NCBI GenBank assembly: GCA_944472135.2
Contig: OX235270.1
Span: forward strand, 140,197,632-140,261,631
Origin: Trichobilharzia regenti
Lineage: Eukaryota; Platyhelminthes; Trematoda; Strigeidida; Schistosomatidae
Reading direction: 5' to 3'
Length of the DNA: 64,000 nucleotides
The translations under genes were made by a program, and so were the position numbers. The notes under the pieces were generated by a model, which saw nothing but the letters and a program-made list of their open reading frames with translations, ran no database searches and was not told the origin of the DNA. Shown in pieces: positions 9,566-21,059 of the stretch. Positions within the stretch are counted from its first letter, which is position 1, and each line of letters begins with the position of its first letter.

Positions 9566-10079
9566 GCCTGAGAAAGGAATTGCTACATTAAGATAAAGTT
9601 TAGAGAGAAGCGACCTTGTGGGTTGCTCCCCTTAAAATCGGAAAACAAGGAATAAAACAATCAGAACAACACCAGCAAAAAGAAAAAATTCACAGCAAGA
9701 AGGGCAACAATGACAACAACAATAATAATATCACAGTTAGGTACAATTAACAAAAATGATACCGAAATCATAGACTCACTGACTTGAGCCGACTTGAACA
9801 TGTAAATCCAACAATATATCCAACAATATAGATAGTGATAAACAGTCACAATATACCAAGCAGATAGTTATAGGTATTGTCTGTCAACAAGATTATATCC
9901 ACAGATTCAGTGTTCGAAAGGTAAATAATTACAATAAGTTCCAAAACTTTTTGGCAAGAAACTCCACAGAAATAAGAGTTTTATATAAGTACGTTAATGT
10001 AACGCAGTAATTGAATAGATACAGTTAATATATTACTGATAAACCTTCGTGCAACTTTCTAATGGACATCTTAAAATGA
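9566..10079. other. LINE-A 5' region and unassigned spacer
   Basis: Up to about 9660 this is probably 5' UTR or leader of LINE-A. Beyond lies A-rich sequence with CAA/AAT runs (9705-9735) and nothing I recognise. Confidence 0.4.
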
Positions 10080-10945
10080 TTATTAACAGAAACATCAAGA
10101 AGGATATCTTCTCCAGACAAAATTCACATTCCTAAAGAAGACACTGTTTATGAGTTTGACACTGTTGCCGAAGCAATTAAAAGTCCTTCATCCAAATGTA
10201 GTGAACGCTGTTTTCATGCTGTTGACTTACATTTAGTATTTACCAGCCAGAATACAATTCGACAATGCGTCAAGGACAAACGACCGCATGCCCATGTGGA
10301 GGTGATTACATTAGACATTGTATGCGTAATCTCCGTAAACACGTGCCTGAACGCCACCCAAATTGGTTAGTGAAAGGTGAGCAAAGGATGGCAAAGTTTT
10401 TAATCTAGAGTTGGATCATTCAGCCCCAAATGATTTATGCTTTAAAGTTATCTACAGGACCAAATTCAACCACTCAAAAGACTTACGCTTTCTCCACTTA
10501 TACACAGCAGAAGCTCTCGCTATGCATGGACGAAAACCGAACTTTTGTATTCAAAAACCTTTCATCAAACCGCTTTCTTGACCTTGTTCATAGTCATATT
10601 GTTTTCTTTTATTCTATTTTACCACTTGATTGCATTCCACATCATTCTGAGTTCACCATCTTTATTGTTATCATCATCGTACTCTGAGTTATTTAGGCAA
10701 CTCTTGACCTACTATTTTTAAAACTGACTTATATAAAAATCGTTAAACGTTTTACAATTCATCCACTTCGACTCTACTCCCCGCTGATCCTTCATTTTAA
10801 TTATCTTTATTCTTATCATACGTATAGTGACTGAACACTTAATGCCTTCTTTTTCCGTAATGTAAATACGACTGTACAGCTAGTTGAAAATGAACTTGTT
10901 GAAGAGAAATAATTCTCCGCTGAACAAAAACTGTGTTTTTCCCTA
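10080..10945 (+). pseudogene. PLE-B remnant: nuclease end and 3' UTR
   Basis: Plus-strand reading gives 'CSERCFHAVDLHLVFTSQNTIRQCVKDK'-like sequence, matching 'CIKRTFPAADLQLVFTSRNMIRQCVKD' of the 32.9-kb copy in overlapping parts. The GIY-YIG core is shortened and broken, with several stops. The 3' UTR ends in the same 'gaacaaaaactgtg' terminus as the PLE-B copies at 32.6 and 35.9 kb. It is more diverged than those copies, hence older. Confidence 0.75.
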
Positions 10946-11059
10946 TATCACATTGGAGAGATTTGAGCAGAATACAACTAAAGCAATATTAACAATCTAG
11001 GAAGGCGGAATTTTTGACACAAATGCAAGTATATTCTATGAAAATAAGCATGTTACTAT

Positions 11060-11190
11060 CTTGCAGTTCGATCTTGTTCTTAATAACAAGAGCTTCATTC
11101 CAAACAGTATTTTGTTATACAAATGTGGAATTTTCAGCATGTAATATACAATATTGCATTCAAGTTTCTCATTACAGGTGTAATAAATTA
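11060..11190 (-). repeat. CR1-type LINE 3' tail, solo fragment
   Basis: Contains the terminal CR1 motif found at 13.8, 30.2, 39.2 and 62.7 kb (reverse complement of 'ttccaaacagtatt' and 'ggaattttcagc'). No coding part accompanies it, so it is a heavily 5'-truncated copy. Confidence 0.6.
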
Positions 11191-11300
11191 AAACACGGCA
11201 CTTACAATTGTAATTACGTTAATAATATTGCTCAATAAGAAGCCAATATAAAATTTAATCAACCAAAAATACTCGTGAAAATGTAACACTGAGAACATAT

Positions 11301-12603
11301 AGAAAAGATTTGTAGCTCAGGTGGATGATTTGCAATTAATAGTGTTCTCTGTGCTGGGTCGTCCAGTTACGGAGCTTTCATCGTCCCCATTCTGGACAAC
11401 ATCCCTTTTCAGCGCAATATTTTGCATAAAGTGAAATGATTTAAATTTCTTCATGAGTGATAGAATTGCGTCTCCCGGTAACCATCTTTACATATGTCTA
11501 TTGATCATTTTCTATTGACTTGGTGTTTAAACTTTCTGGTCACATGTGATTTACTTTTTATTAGTTGGTATATTTCGTCTATATTAACGTGTTTGTTAGT
11601 TGCATATTCGTTTGAGTACCAAACGGGCTTCTAGGAATTTCCTGACTGCACTTTTGGTGTTTCCTCTGTCTAAGATTTCGACATTATCTCAATCAAATTG
11701 ATGTCCATAATTGTCTGTGTGCATTGATACTTGCAAACAAAACTGTGTGCAGACATTGTTTAAAAGAGTTCAAACACATTGTAGCACCCCAGAGTTGAAA
11801 ACAATGGAGGAAAAGTACTCAGAAACGGTCTTCAAGAAGAATGGTTATCCACAAAATTTCATCAAAAAATATTCAAAGTCGAATCAAAACACCAAGAAAG
11901 AACCATCATCAAAGACCAAAAGGAAATTCGTCGTAGCATACATGAGAAATATCTCTGAAATAACAGCTAGAATAATGAAACCGTATGATATAGATATAGC
12001 ACACAAACCAGTCGAACCGCTTAATTCGATCTTATGCAAACCAAAAGATCTAACAGAAAAGGTGGATAAAACTAACACCATTTACAAAATGAATTGTATG
12101 AACTGGTAACAGACATTACATCGGCCAAAGTTGGCGTCCCCTTCGAATCAGAATCCAAGAACACAAATCAGCCGTGAAAAGGCATGATATGAATTCTTTA
12201 GTATCAATGAATACAGACAATTATGAACATCATTTTGATTGAGATAATGTCGAAATCTTAGACAGAGGAAACACCAAAAGTGCAGTCAGGAAATTCCTAG
12301 AAGCCCGTTTGGTACTCAAACGAATATGCAACTAACAAACACGTTAATATAGACGAAATATACCAACTAATAAAAAGTAAATCACATGTGACCAGAAAGT
12401 TTAAACACCAAGTCAATAGAAAATGATCAATAGACATATGTAAAGATGGTTACCGGGAGACGCAATTCTATCACTCATGAAGAAATTTAAATCATTTCAC
12501 TTTATGCAAAATATTGCGCTGAAAAGGGATGTTGCTCAGAATGGGGACGACGAAAGCTCCGTAACTGGACGACCCAGCACAGAGAACACTAATAATTGCA
12601 AAT
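11301..12603 (+). mobile_element. PLE-C insertion inside a 403-bp inverted repeat
   Basis: Arms 11328-11730 and 12201-12603 are near-perfect reverse complements. The right arm is the element's own 3' part and tail; the left arm is the inverted tail. The 470 bp between them encode the RT end and nuclease linker. The left outer end continues about 27 bp further into the real tail terminus. A short gagaaca repeat (11291, 12604) might be the target duplication, but it is too short to trust. Confidence 0.8.
11711..12330 (+). pseudogene. PLE-C RT end / GIY-YIG remnant
   Basis: 11711-12109 reads 'KQNCVQTLFKRVQTHCSTPEL', 'KKNGYPQNFIKK', 'SEITARIMKPYDIDIAHKP' and 'TNTIYKMNC' in overlapping parts. These correspond to the 1.97-2.55 kb remnant and, at lower similarity, to the end of the PLE-A RT and its nuclease linker. 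Shortly after 'MNC' a stop and frame changes break the GIY-YIG part. The catalytic RT motifs are absent through 5' truncation. Confidence 0.75.
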
Positions 12604-12839
12604 GAGAACAAAAGAAAATGCTGTTTACTTAAGGTTCCTAAGTAAATTGGAAATTTATTGTTTTATAGTTTTCTCGTTACATAAAATGTGTCCCGGCTAA
12701 ATTAGGTATTGTAGAGTTTTCGTCCAAGCATACAGTTTCCTACAGTTTCTTCTAGTCCTACCTGATGAGATAAATTCAGAGGGAGAGAGAGAGAGTTGTG
12801 TATGAAGAGCATGTTCAAAGTCTGACAGGATAATATTTG

Positions 12840-13338
12840 CTAATTTCTTTCAAAATTCCAAGTGTCCATCTACAATAGTATTAACAAGTCGGTTTGGCAA
12901 AAGCCCTCTCACCTTACTGACGCCTTTTAGTGCCCCACACAGTATTACAAAGTCTTTCTTAATTAATGCGGGAAAGTATAAGGTGGGGAAACAGTGAAAA
13001 AGGATAGACAGAATGCAAAAATTATCAAATGATAATAGTAGAGACGGAATGATACCAGATCGTTCGAACTTCTTCCTCACATAGGAGAAAGTCGAACGAA
13101 ATATCCCTCTGGAAAGTAACATAATGTGGGAAGACCAGGAAAGGTGATCAGAGGAAATACACAGTCCAGGGTAATTAATTTTCAACTGAGTTTCAATTTC
13201 AGTGCCATATATGATAGTAGAACCATGCAAACTAACCACTTCACGTAAGTTGCATTCGCATCTGAAAGTGAACTCGACCAACTAGAATTTGGAGGGATTG
13301 CGTTTAAGATCAATTGACAAGGAGCACTAACTAATTCC
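12840..13338 (-). pseudogene. CR1-like LINE RT carboxyl fragment
   Basis: 12850-13281 encodes a CR1-type segment: 'SSDHLSWSSHI', 'FRSTFSYVRKKFERSGI', 'ALIKKDFVILCGAL', 'LPNRLVNTIVDGH'. It aligns with 'WSSHI', 'FRLTFYLRKFRQSGI', 'LLKKDFALLRRA' and 'LKQLVNTIVDRH' in the longer copy at 30.6-31.0 kb. The fragment stops at 13338 where a foldback element starts, and its upstream continuation appears after it at about 13646. Confidence 0.75.
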
Positions 13339-13645
13339 TGCAGCAGGTCGAGTGTGAGGAAAAATACTTGCCGAAGACATTGTCTAGGGGTCGCCCTATG
13401 TCATGAATTGGCAGAAGTTAGAATTCATGGGCCACTGGATCGAGTTCCTGTGACTTAATGGTCTACGAGTTCGCCTTGTAACCAGAAGGTCCTGGATTCG
13501 TACCCCGGTGGGTGCGTACTGATGAAGAGTACCAAACTAGGAAGAAACGGCTGTGCTGTACTCCCAGGTTTTCCAATGGTTCTCTAACTAATGTCAGTTC
13601 ATGATGAAATCCTGTAACCAACCAAATCCCTACAAACCAACACTT
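13339..13645. mobile_element. Foldback element FB, copy 2, inside CR1
   Basis: Lacks the left arm but keeps the tRNA-like centre (a 'gtgacttaatgg' A-box region and 'ggattcgtaccccg' B-box region near 13450-13505). It has the full right arm ending in 'accaacactt'. CR1 sequence resumes immediately at 13646 ('ggaacagtctgact', compare 31210), so this copy inserted into CR1. Confidence 0.65.
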
Positions 13646-13764
13646 ATGGAACGCTTTTGGAACAGTCTGACTGGGAAGTAACTGCCGGCATAGAAACAGT
13701 CAAGAAGGCCAGTAAGTGACATTCTACGATCTAGTATTAAATTAAGTGTTTGGCACGTTATTAG

Positions 13765-14345
13765 AATAATAATAATAACAGCTTTATTCCAAACAGTATT
13801 TGTGGTACAGGTATGGAATTTTCAGCGTGCATTACAGTATATTGCATCTAATTACCTCATAAATTATATAAGATTTTTAAAAATCAAAGATAAATAAATA
13901 AAAATAGAATAAATAAGTTATAAATAAATGAAATAAATAAAAATTAAAAATTAAGAAAAAACAGCGTAGAGTATTACATTTCAAACAATGCACCACAGGA
14001 TATGAAGTATAAAATTGGTGTGTAATAGAAGATGAGAACAACAGTGTAATAGTAACGAGGAAAGGAAAACAAAAACTAATGGGACTATTTGTTAGAGTGC
14101 CGCAGTAACTTGATCGTGTCATACCTAACGGATTTCTCATCACATAACACCTGTGACAGATATGGTATTGTGGAGTTTTTATACTTGGTAGTCCTAGCAT
14201 ATAGCCAGCCTCCTATAGCTGCTTCTAGTTCTTCCAGATGAAATGCAAGGAGATAGATGCGTATAGAGAGGATTCTCGGGTCTGACAATATTGTATTCGC
14301 TAGTTTCTTACATGACATACGAAACAATTTATTCTGGGTTTCAAA
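13765..14345 (-). pseudogene. CR1-like LINE 3' end
   Basis: 14085-14345 encodes 'MSCKKLANTILSDP', 'YARTTKYKNSTIPYLSQVL' and 'KSVRYDTIKLLRHSNK', the protein's last residues. The 3' UTR runs to an AAT tail at 13765. It is over 90% alike to 30160-30710 by eye. It is a separate truncated copy from 12840-13740, since the order of parts does not continue. Confidence 0.8.
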
Positions 14346-15059
14346 TGACAACAACTTGGTTTTTTTTGCCCAATAAATATTCGCTTTACAAAACACTAAA
14401 AAGCAGATTCAATTTTTCATAGGGATAAATTTCACTGAGGTTTTGAAATCTTCGACAAAATAAATCACTGACAAATCCCGCAAATAAGAACATTCAAATA
14501 TGTGAAGATTCAACTTGACTTATAAGTTATCTTTGAAGAAACCTAAGTGATTTATGTTGGTATTCCGTTTTCCGAAGGTGGTTTCTGGGAAATGCATGAC
14601 AAATGCATGCAATACAAAAAGGGTACTTTTCTAGCTATTTTTTAGCCATTAGCATAAATGAGCATAATGATGTATGGGTCACCTGATAAACTACAATCAC
14701 AGAGCATCGAAATGAACAGTACAGACTGGATCAATACAAACTTATAGAAGACTGGTTGTCGTATTGCTTTAAAATGAAACGTTAGATTATGTTTAAAATG
14801 GGGAAATACTTTTAACTGAGAAGTTTTTATGTCAGTCAAGTATGGACTTTTAATCCGAATGATCAACAAATTTTGATTTCGCATATACGTGTGTTACAAT
14901 ATTCATGTAACTCTGTCTGTTTTACAGATAGGCATTAAGATTTAACCCATCTAAATGAACTCAGCTATGCTCCGCAATTCTAGAAGATAAACTGAATTGG
15001 CACAATACGCAAGAATGCAACGTCTGAAATTGGGCTCGGGAGAAATATACCTGTAAGCA
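14346..15059. other. No recognised feature
   Basis: AT-rich sequence with no repeat shared with the rest of the window that I could see. The only frames are short and unsupported. Confidence 0.4.
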
Positions 15060-15060
15060 T

Positions 15061-15135
15061 GCGTCACTGGCACAGCGGCAGAATGCTAGCCAACCAAGTT
15101 GGTGGTCCGAAGTTCTATCCTCAGAACACACTCCG
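15061..15135 (+). repeat. SINE-S tRNA-like head, degraded
   Basis: Begins 'gcgtcactggcacag', like the clean SINE-S heads at 25.7 and 47.0 kb, with a weak B-box-like 'gaagttctatcc'. The rest of the SINE is not recognisable. Confidence 0.45.
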
Positions 15136-15429
15136 TTACCTCGTTAACAAAATAATAAGACTAATAAAGAGGGAAGATTGGGCATGATGCAAGCAACTTC
15201 ATCCCGTAAAATTAAACACGGGTGCTACCGAAACTTCAAATCTCTAGCCTGAAGTCATATATTCAGCTGAAAGTGTAAAGGAATAAAATAGCAAAAATAA
15301 ATAAAATCTCTGCCATTTCGGGGTTCGTATGTCCACTGCTTTCTTTCTTTTCAATATAAGCTTCAAAGGAATACAGAGTTCTCCACGTATGGTAAAGAAT
15401 CCGATCTGTAGTGGCAATTACTCTGAGAA

Positions 15430-16010
15430 GACAGAAAGTAGGGCACACTTCCGACTGTGTGAACATGTATCATAAAACCTGCATCTCAGGTGAACAGATG
15501 CTTACAGCAGTACCATTGTTAGAAATCTCACCAGTTCAAGGTCATGAGATGGAGATCATAAAGTCCTTCAAAATTATCACCAGGCGAATCAGCCGAAACC
15601 CCCTCAAGTTTGCCAAGGCAGTTGCCGTCAAATGCCTGAAATCCAATTTATTTACTCAGAATGAAGCCGTTAACAGTCGGCATCAGTCTTTCCTTGCCCT
15701 GGTAACTGGATGCCTTTATTGTCACTCTCATTTGATTACATAATCGTTGGCTTTAACCTCTCCCGCCTTTTATATAGTGTAACTTCTGCTTCTTTTTCTT
15801 GTTTCACTGATCTGAAGTGGACTTACTACATTTGAAAGTATATTAAGAATTTTCCGTACATGAATTTAGTGAACAACCCCAGGTTATACGGAGCGCATGA
15901 GGAGCCAATGCAAACAATGGAGGTACCACGTTATTCTGCATAAGCTAGTGTTCTTGCTTCATTCAAATTCATAAAGGACGATTAATGTATGGAATCGAAG
16001 AATAGTTTGC
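15430..16010 (+). pseudogene. PLE-F GIY-YIG remnant
   Basis: From 'ctgagaagacagaaa' the plus strand follows the same DNA as the PLE-F copy at 26.28-26.57 kb: nuclease core, 'ccagttcaaggtcatgag', and the end 'tttccttgccctgg'. Indels destroy the frame. The 3' UTR reaches the family terminus 'cattcaaattcat' near 15975. Confidence 0.65.
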
Positions 16011-16889
16011 GAAAAGTCCTTCGGTTAAAATTAATGTGATTTGATAGCTTCACTCGCACTCTACATATTTTGTCACAAATACAAGACAGATTTTGCCTGC
16101 CTGTCTGCAGAGCCGTACTCTCCTAGCACACTTAAATGCAATATGTAGTTGATCAATCACTTAGTTTTATGTTCCATATTTCCACGTTGTCTTTCTCATA
16201 ATTAACTGAGAGAAAAATTAACGCGAAACCTCTCCATTTTCCCACCTTTCGAGAGTTATTTTAGTCACTGGTTTCAAAATGTCGAATACCAGGTCGAGAA
16301 GAAGATCAGTATCGGTAAAAGTTAACAAAAGAATACTGGAACCATTCATGGCCACAGGTATTAGTAAAGATCATCAAGGAACAACAATAGGTTGACTCTA
16401 AGTTTAGCACTGCAGAAGTCTAGTAGGACAGCAAAAGCTGTGGAATTAAAATACTCACTTTCAGAGAACAAGGCAACAAGAAATTAGCTTCGGGGTACAC
16501 TGATCGAAAATAGATAACAGATGCTGCGAACGGTCAGCGAGTATTTATTCTGCCAGTGAACAAATAACTAGCGAAGACCGAGATTGATTCCCTAACCTTC
16601 AAATGAATACGTAATACAAGTAAACTTGAAACGCTCTCTTAGAGATAATTAATTGAGTGTATTAGGTAGAAATATTTGAGAGTGATAGAAAAAACTGTAC
16701 AATTATACTCCAGTAACAAAGAAAATTGAGCATATTTAAGTCAAGTAATTTGGTTTTCCCACAGAATTCCGTAGTAACTTCATAGCTAATTTGTGCTTGA
16801 AACAACCCTTGCGGCGTTTTCGAAAAACCCTGTTGATAATCAATAACGAGATTATCAATGCATGTTAGATAAATTTATTTCGAATATTA
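16011..16889. other. No recognised feature
   Basis: Unassigned AT-rich sequence. No long frame and no match to other parts of the window found by eye. Confidence 0.4.
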
Positions 16890-17620
16890 CCCACTGATGC
16901 AGTATTAACAAGTGGATGACAAGGTTTCGAGCATAAACTATTGCTTTCCATCATCATTTCAATATTGGTCACACGCATTCATAATTTGTCTTATGTATAT
17001 TTCCCCTCTATTCTGTCTTTCCAACTTCCCTTTGTTGTTTTTTTCCACTTTCCATATCTCCCGTATCAGAGGCGTAGCGTCATTTCGATTGCAAGTGTGC
17101 AGTGTTGAATCGATAAACAAAGCTTCAGTGATTACCTTCTCTGTCTATCCACCTACCTATATTAATGTCACATGGTCCACCATATTTTGTGACCCCATGC
17201 AAGTGAATGCATTGCAGTGCAGCGACTGAGCTCTGTTTTTCTAGGTTATTTAACTTACTTAGCAGGGGCAATTGTTCTAGGTCTAGCTAAATTTTTATGT
17301 TCCAATCATCCAGTTGACCTGATCTACTAGTTTCACTGACCTATGCAATTGATTTCACAATCGTTACATTGTAATTGGTAAATTACATTATTTTCTTAAA
17401 CGTCTCTATTGCGCCCTCAAGGGGACAAGTTTCCTCTCTGGGAGGACTAGCTGCTTTAAATTACACACTAATTCCACCCCCTCAGTTAGTTTACGTAGGG
17501 CCACTGATGTTCCTTCTTTAAAGGATAGTACTGCAGAGGCTTTGAATTCCATATTACTTACGTTGTTTTTATCGTTTTCCCTAATACTCTTTTTCTCCTT
17601 ATGCATTGTCATTCATTTTT
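16890..17620 (-). pseudogene. PLE-A remnant, 3' portion
   Basis: Carries the PLE-A tail with its hammerhead-like segment (16915-16975, reverse complement of 'ctcgaaaccttgtcatc'). It then has the nuclease end and the linker 'FKEGTSVALRKL' at 17406-17612, matching 'YKEGTSETLRRI' of the intact protein. Several frameshifts. Its inner end joins a different PLE-like terminus at 17627. Confidence 0.7.
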
Positions 17621-17626
17621 GAACTG

Positions 17627-18110
17627 ATTTTTCCTTATATATGTCCAAACCAAGTTGACTTTTAACGGTTTGAAGACATTTGGGCATTGGGTATATGATA
17701 TTCATTATAATAAAGGTTTTCTTGTATTTCCCAATGAATGAAAAGCAAAACGATGTCGTTGTTTTTACTGACGTTTCGCTATTTAATGCTAATAGCTTTA
17801 TCAAAGTATTATTAAACTGGAGTTTACAAAATCTCAGGTCAAGTTAAAAAGGACATATTGAAAGTCACCTCCCCAACGAAGTGACAAAATCAGCACAAAT
17901 GTGATAAGCAAGTTCACTATGTAAACACACTCTACTTTTATAATTTTGCATACTGATAAAATCCAAAAATCTACACTTGATTTTGTTATCTTTACCGATT
18001 GATCAACTTGACAACAAAAAACGACCCCAGACTGACGAACGATGATCAAGTATTTCACAGTCTACACTTAATTTTATATACGTCCAAACCAAGTTCACTT
18101 TTAACCGTCA
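17627..18110 (-). repeat. PLE-like terminal segment with flanking direct repeats
   Basis: About 42 bp around 'gtccaaaccaagtt' occur at 17635-17668 and again at 18075-18108 in the same orientation. Between them is 400 bp with no coding sequence but with a hammerhead-like element. This could be a solo pseudo-LTR fragment of another PLE family. Confidence 0.4.
17763..17812 (-). ncRNA. Hammerhead-like motif of a second PLE family
   Basis: Minus strand: TACT, TTGATAA, then a perfect 6-bp stem GCTATT/AATAGC with a 7-nt loop, then GAAAC, GTC and AGTA. TACT pairs with AGTA as stem I. Compared with the hammerhead consensus, the CUGANGA box has two changes and one extra A precedes stem II. The fold and GAAAC-GTC half are those of minimal Penelope hammerheads; activity is uncertain. 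Confidence 0.4.
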
Positions 18111-18225
18111 GTATGGAATAACACGGATGCAGGTGAGACGTACAGCAGAAGACAGAAGCAAGTGGAAATGTGGAGTTGAATCTCTATGTTCCACTAGGAA
18201 CCCAAGGGAACAATAATAGTAAATA
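18108..18225 (+). repeat. LINE-B 3' tail, solo
   Basis: Matches the reverse complement of 53600-53705 ('gcaggtgagacgtac', 'ttccactaggaaccc') and ends in an AAT-rich tail. No coding part remains. Confidence 0.7.
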
Positions 18226-18859
18226 ATATATATAATATGGAATTACATTCTACCATCATAGTGCCTAATTTCTATGCTTACATAAATAATGAGATTACTC
18301 ATTCAAATATTTATAATTTCTGTATATACTGTTGTAATCACAACTGTTTCTTAAGGTGGAATTCTTCAATAGTAGCTTTCTGTGTCTAGAATACATTAAA
18401 GAAAGAAGCAACAACAGAAAAAAATTAGGAACAGGTGGATGAGCATCACAAAACAACATCTCACATTATCAGGTTATTATCTTCTTCTTTTCAGCGTTAA
18501 TGGATGTTGTAAGCATTGTCATTTAGCTTATCACTGAACATTATCTGATGACTTGAAACTGTTCTAAATATAAGATTGTTTAGTGTTTTTTTTTGGTGTA
18601 GACTTTGACCGAAAAAGAAACCGTTTCTTTTGGTGTTTAATGTGTGCGTTATCTAAACTTTTTCTCTCATTCTTTCCTGAAACAAGCGATTACTGACATT
18701 GCAAGGCAAGAAAACATTAATATAATATATATCACCTGAAAAAAAAATGGACATTTTCAAATACGATAGCGTTATCAGAGTCAATTTAAACAAATTAACC
18801 GTGTGTATGTGTGTGTGAATATGCAATAACTCAAAAAAGAAACAGTGTGCAGACATTGT
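18226..18859. other. No recognised feature
   Basis: AT-rich spacer with short A and T runs and a small GT run near 18805. Nothing assignable. Confidence 0.4.
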
Positions 18860-19470
18860 GTTACGGTTAGCGTTACAGTTACCAAAGGAGTGAGAGATTA
18901 ACTACACTCTCTCCCTGTATGCATAAGTTTGGTCTGTGACGTTTGATTGCAACCGCTTCAGTGAATCGTAGTAAATTCGCTATCCTTTGTATATTTAGTA
19001 TTTTGAGGGATTTGGAAATCTCGACAAAATGATCCGTATGCACAAGGTGTCTGGTGATTACACTTTGTAAATATCTGCTTCCTTTTAAGAATATGTTTCT
19101 CGGAATATGCTCTGCAAAACCGAATAGAAGCCCTACTTTCTATCCTTCGAATGTACTTGCTGCCGCAGGTACACGTAAATATATGAATGCAGTTAGAGGT
19201 AACATCAGCAGGGTACTTATCCAGTTTCGATCGGCTTATAGAGCATGTAGTACTGTAAAGTGTCACCAGACTGGCTGCAGGGAAGCATCTTTTTATGCCT
19301 CCTTTCATCCTCTTTTCAATATTTTGCGATACTTTTTCACCCTTGGTAGCCATATGACTTTCATTATACTGATTAGTCATACACACTAGTGGGCTCAACT
19401 CACTGAGCAAGTTTTTAAATTGATGAACTTTGACCTCCTTGAGTTGCCATGTTGGCACTGTTTATTAGAT
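18860..19470 (-). pseudogene. PLE-F-like GIY-YIG remnant
   Basis: 18958-19458 reads 'GGIKRCFPAASLVTLYSTTC', 'SRSKLDKYPADVTSNCI', 'FTCTCGSKYIRRIESRASIRF' and 'HILKRKQ' in overlapping parts. The YIG motif is changed to YIR, which removes a key glycine, and the tail of the frame is scrambled. Its relative at 38.8 kb reads 'SKVDKYPPHVTSNCVYQFTC' and 'AYIGRRTERR'. Confidence 0.75.
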
Positions 19471-19739
19471 TTTTTTCCGTTTTATGTCTTTTCATAGTTT
19501 AATAGTATATAAATTGATGGTAACTTAAACTATTAATTGTAATACTTTTATTCTGGATGCGTTCACCTTATACTGTTTTCTCTATTATCTTTCAAACAAT
19601 GAAGTATGAAATGTTAGTGATTATAACCATTGTAATTTCAGACAGTTTGTAGCTAATAAGAACCTGTGAAATAGAATGATGATATCATTTTATACTGCCA
19701 ATCTGGCCTTTCTTTCTCCGTCGAAATTTATCAAGGGAC

Positions 19740-20040
19740 TCAAATGTATGGAATATGCAATTAACAAACACGTTAATATAGACCAAATATACGAACTAAT
19801 AAAAAGTAAATCACATGTGACCAGAAAGTTTGAAATCCAAGTCAATAGAAATTGATCAACACATATGTAAATATGGTTACCGGGAGACGCAATTCTATCA
19901 CTCATGAAGAAATTTAAATCATTTTACTTTATGCTAAATATTGCGCTGAAGACATTGTCCAGAATGGGGACGACGAAAGCTCCGCAACTAAATCAATCAG
20001 TTCAGAGAATAATATTAATTGTATCAGTTATAATTACACT
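19740..20040 (+). repeat. PLE-C tail, solo copy
   Basis: Close to 12330-12600: 'aacacgttaatata', 'cacatgtgaccagaaag', 'gttaccgggagacg', 'gggacgacgaaagctcc'. Only the 3' UTR is present, so the copy is strongly 5'-truncated. Confidence 0.8.
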
Positions 20041-20074
20041 ACTTCGCAATTTCAGTTTAGTATTATTTATTATT

Positions 20075-20815
20075 ATTACAACCTTTAATTCCTAGAAGAA
20101 CATAGGGTTTCAGCTGCGCATCTCCGCTGCCTTCGGTTTTCCGCCAACGTTTTCACCTTGCTCTAAGTCTGCCCACATGCCTCATCTCCTCTTCACATGA
20201 CTTCCTTCAAGTCACCCTCTCACTGGCGACCGACTCGCCGCTTCCCTTTTATTCGGGTTCCACTCAAGCAATGGCTAGTCTAGTGATGTCACTTGGTGGT
20301 TTCCTCAGAGCATGGCCAATCCAATCCATCCCCATTTCTTCCTGATTATTTGTTTCACAATCAGCTCCTGTTGGGTTGGTTCGCTCCCACAGATATCTCC
20401 CTATTGCTGATCTTTTCTGGCCATCTGATCTTGAGTACTGAGCAAAGACAACTGTTAGTGAAGGTCTGTAGTTTGTTTGAGGTGCTCTTCTTGACGCGCA
20501 GTGCAAGTCTCTGATCCGTATGTTAAGTAGCACATTGGAGTTGAAAATCCGGATCTTATTTTCTATGTTGAACAGTGCTGTTGACCTCCACACAGACTTG
20601 ACAGTAATGAAAGCTTGTCTTACTTTCCCAATGATCATCGCTTTGATAACCTCATCAGTTCCGCCTGTAGTTGAAACGATGCTTCCCAGGTAGGTGGGTA
20701 GGTATTGGAGGTTGTTTCTTTCAGGTTCCTCCCATTCATGCTGGCTGATTGTTGTCTATTGTTGTTGTTGCTGTTGGCCAGGAATTGTATTGTTCTCTCT
20801 ATTTCTTCCCCATAG
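20075..20815 (-). mobile_element. LINE-A 3' third, uninterrupted
   Basis: Two frames (20264-20638, 20635-20815) encode 'YPPTWEASFQLQAELM', 'IIGKVRQAFITVKSVWRSTALFNIENK' in parts, 'LLNIRIRDLHCASRRAP' and 'MDWIGHALRKPPSDITRLAIA'. The 3' UTR ends near 20075. It is 5'-truncated near 20780. Its value is that it preserves the empty PLE-A target site at 20610-20622. Confidence 0.85.
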
Positions 20816-21059
20816 TCGTACGGGTAGTAGAATTTCCCAGAATCATTTTTTGCACGTACTCTCATTTAATTGGATAACATAGCTTCATTTTTCGACGTCG
20901 TCCTCCGCTCTGTTACATTACATTTTAATAGTGCCATTTTGTAGCAGCCTATTTCATAGTTTTATGTAACTGTAAGTTATGCTACAGCGCTAAGCACTTC
21001 TTCTACATTTATTATCTTTTTAGAGTCGAATGATCTAGATTTCCTTAGGTTTTTACACT

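Noticed and set aside
11328..12603. Foldback DNA transposon, because of the long perfect arms
   Set aside because: The arms are a PLE tail in both orientations and the centre encodes PLE protein, so this is a retroelement insertion.
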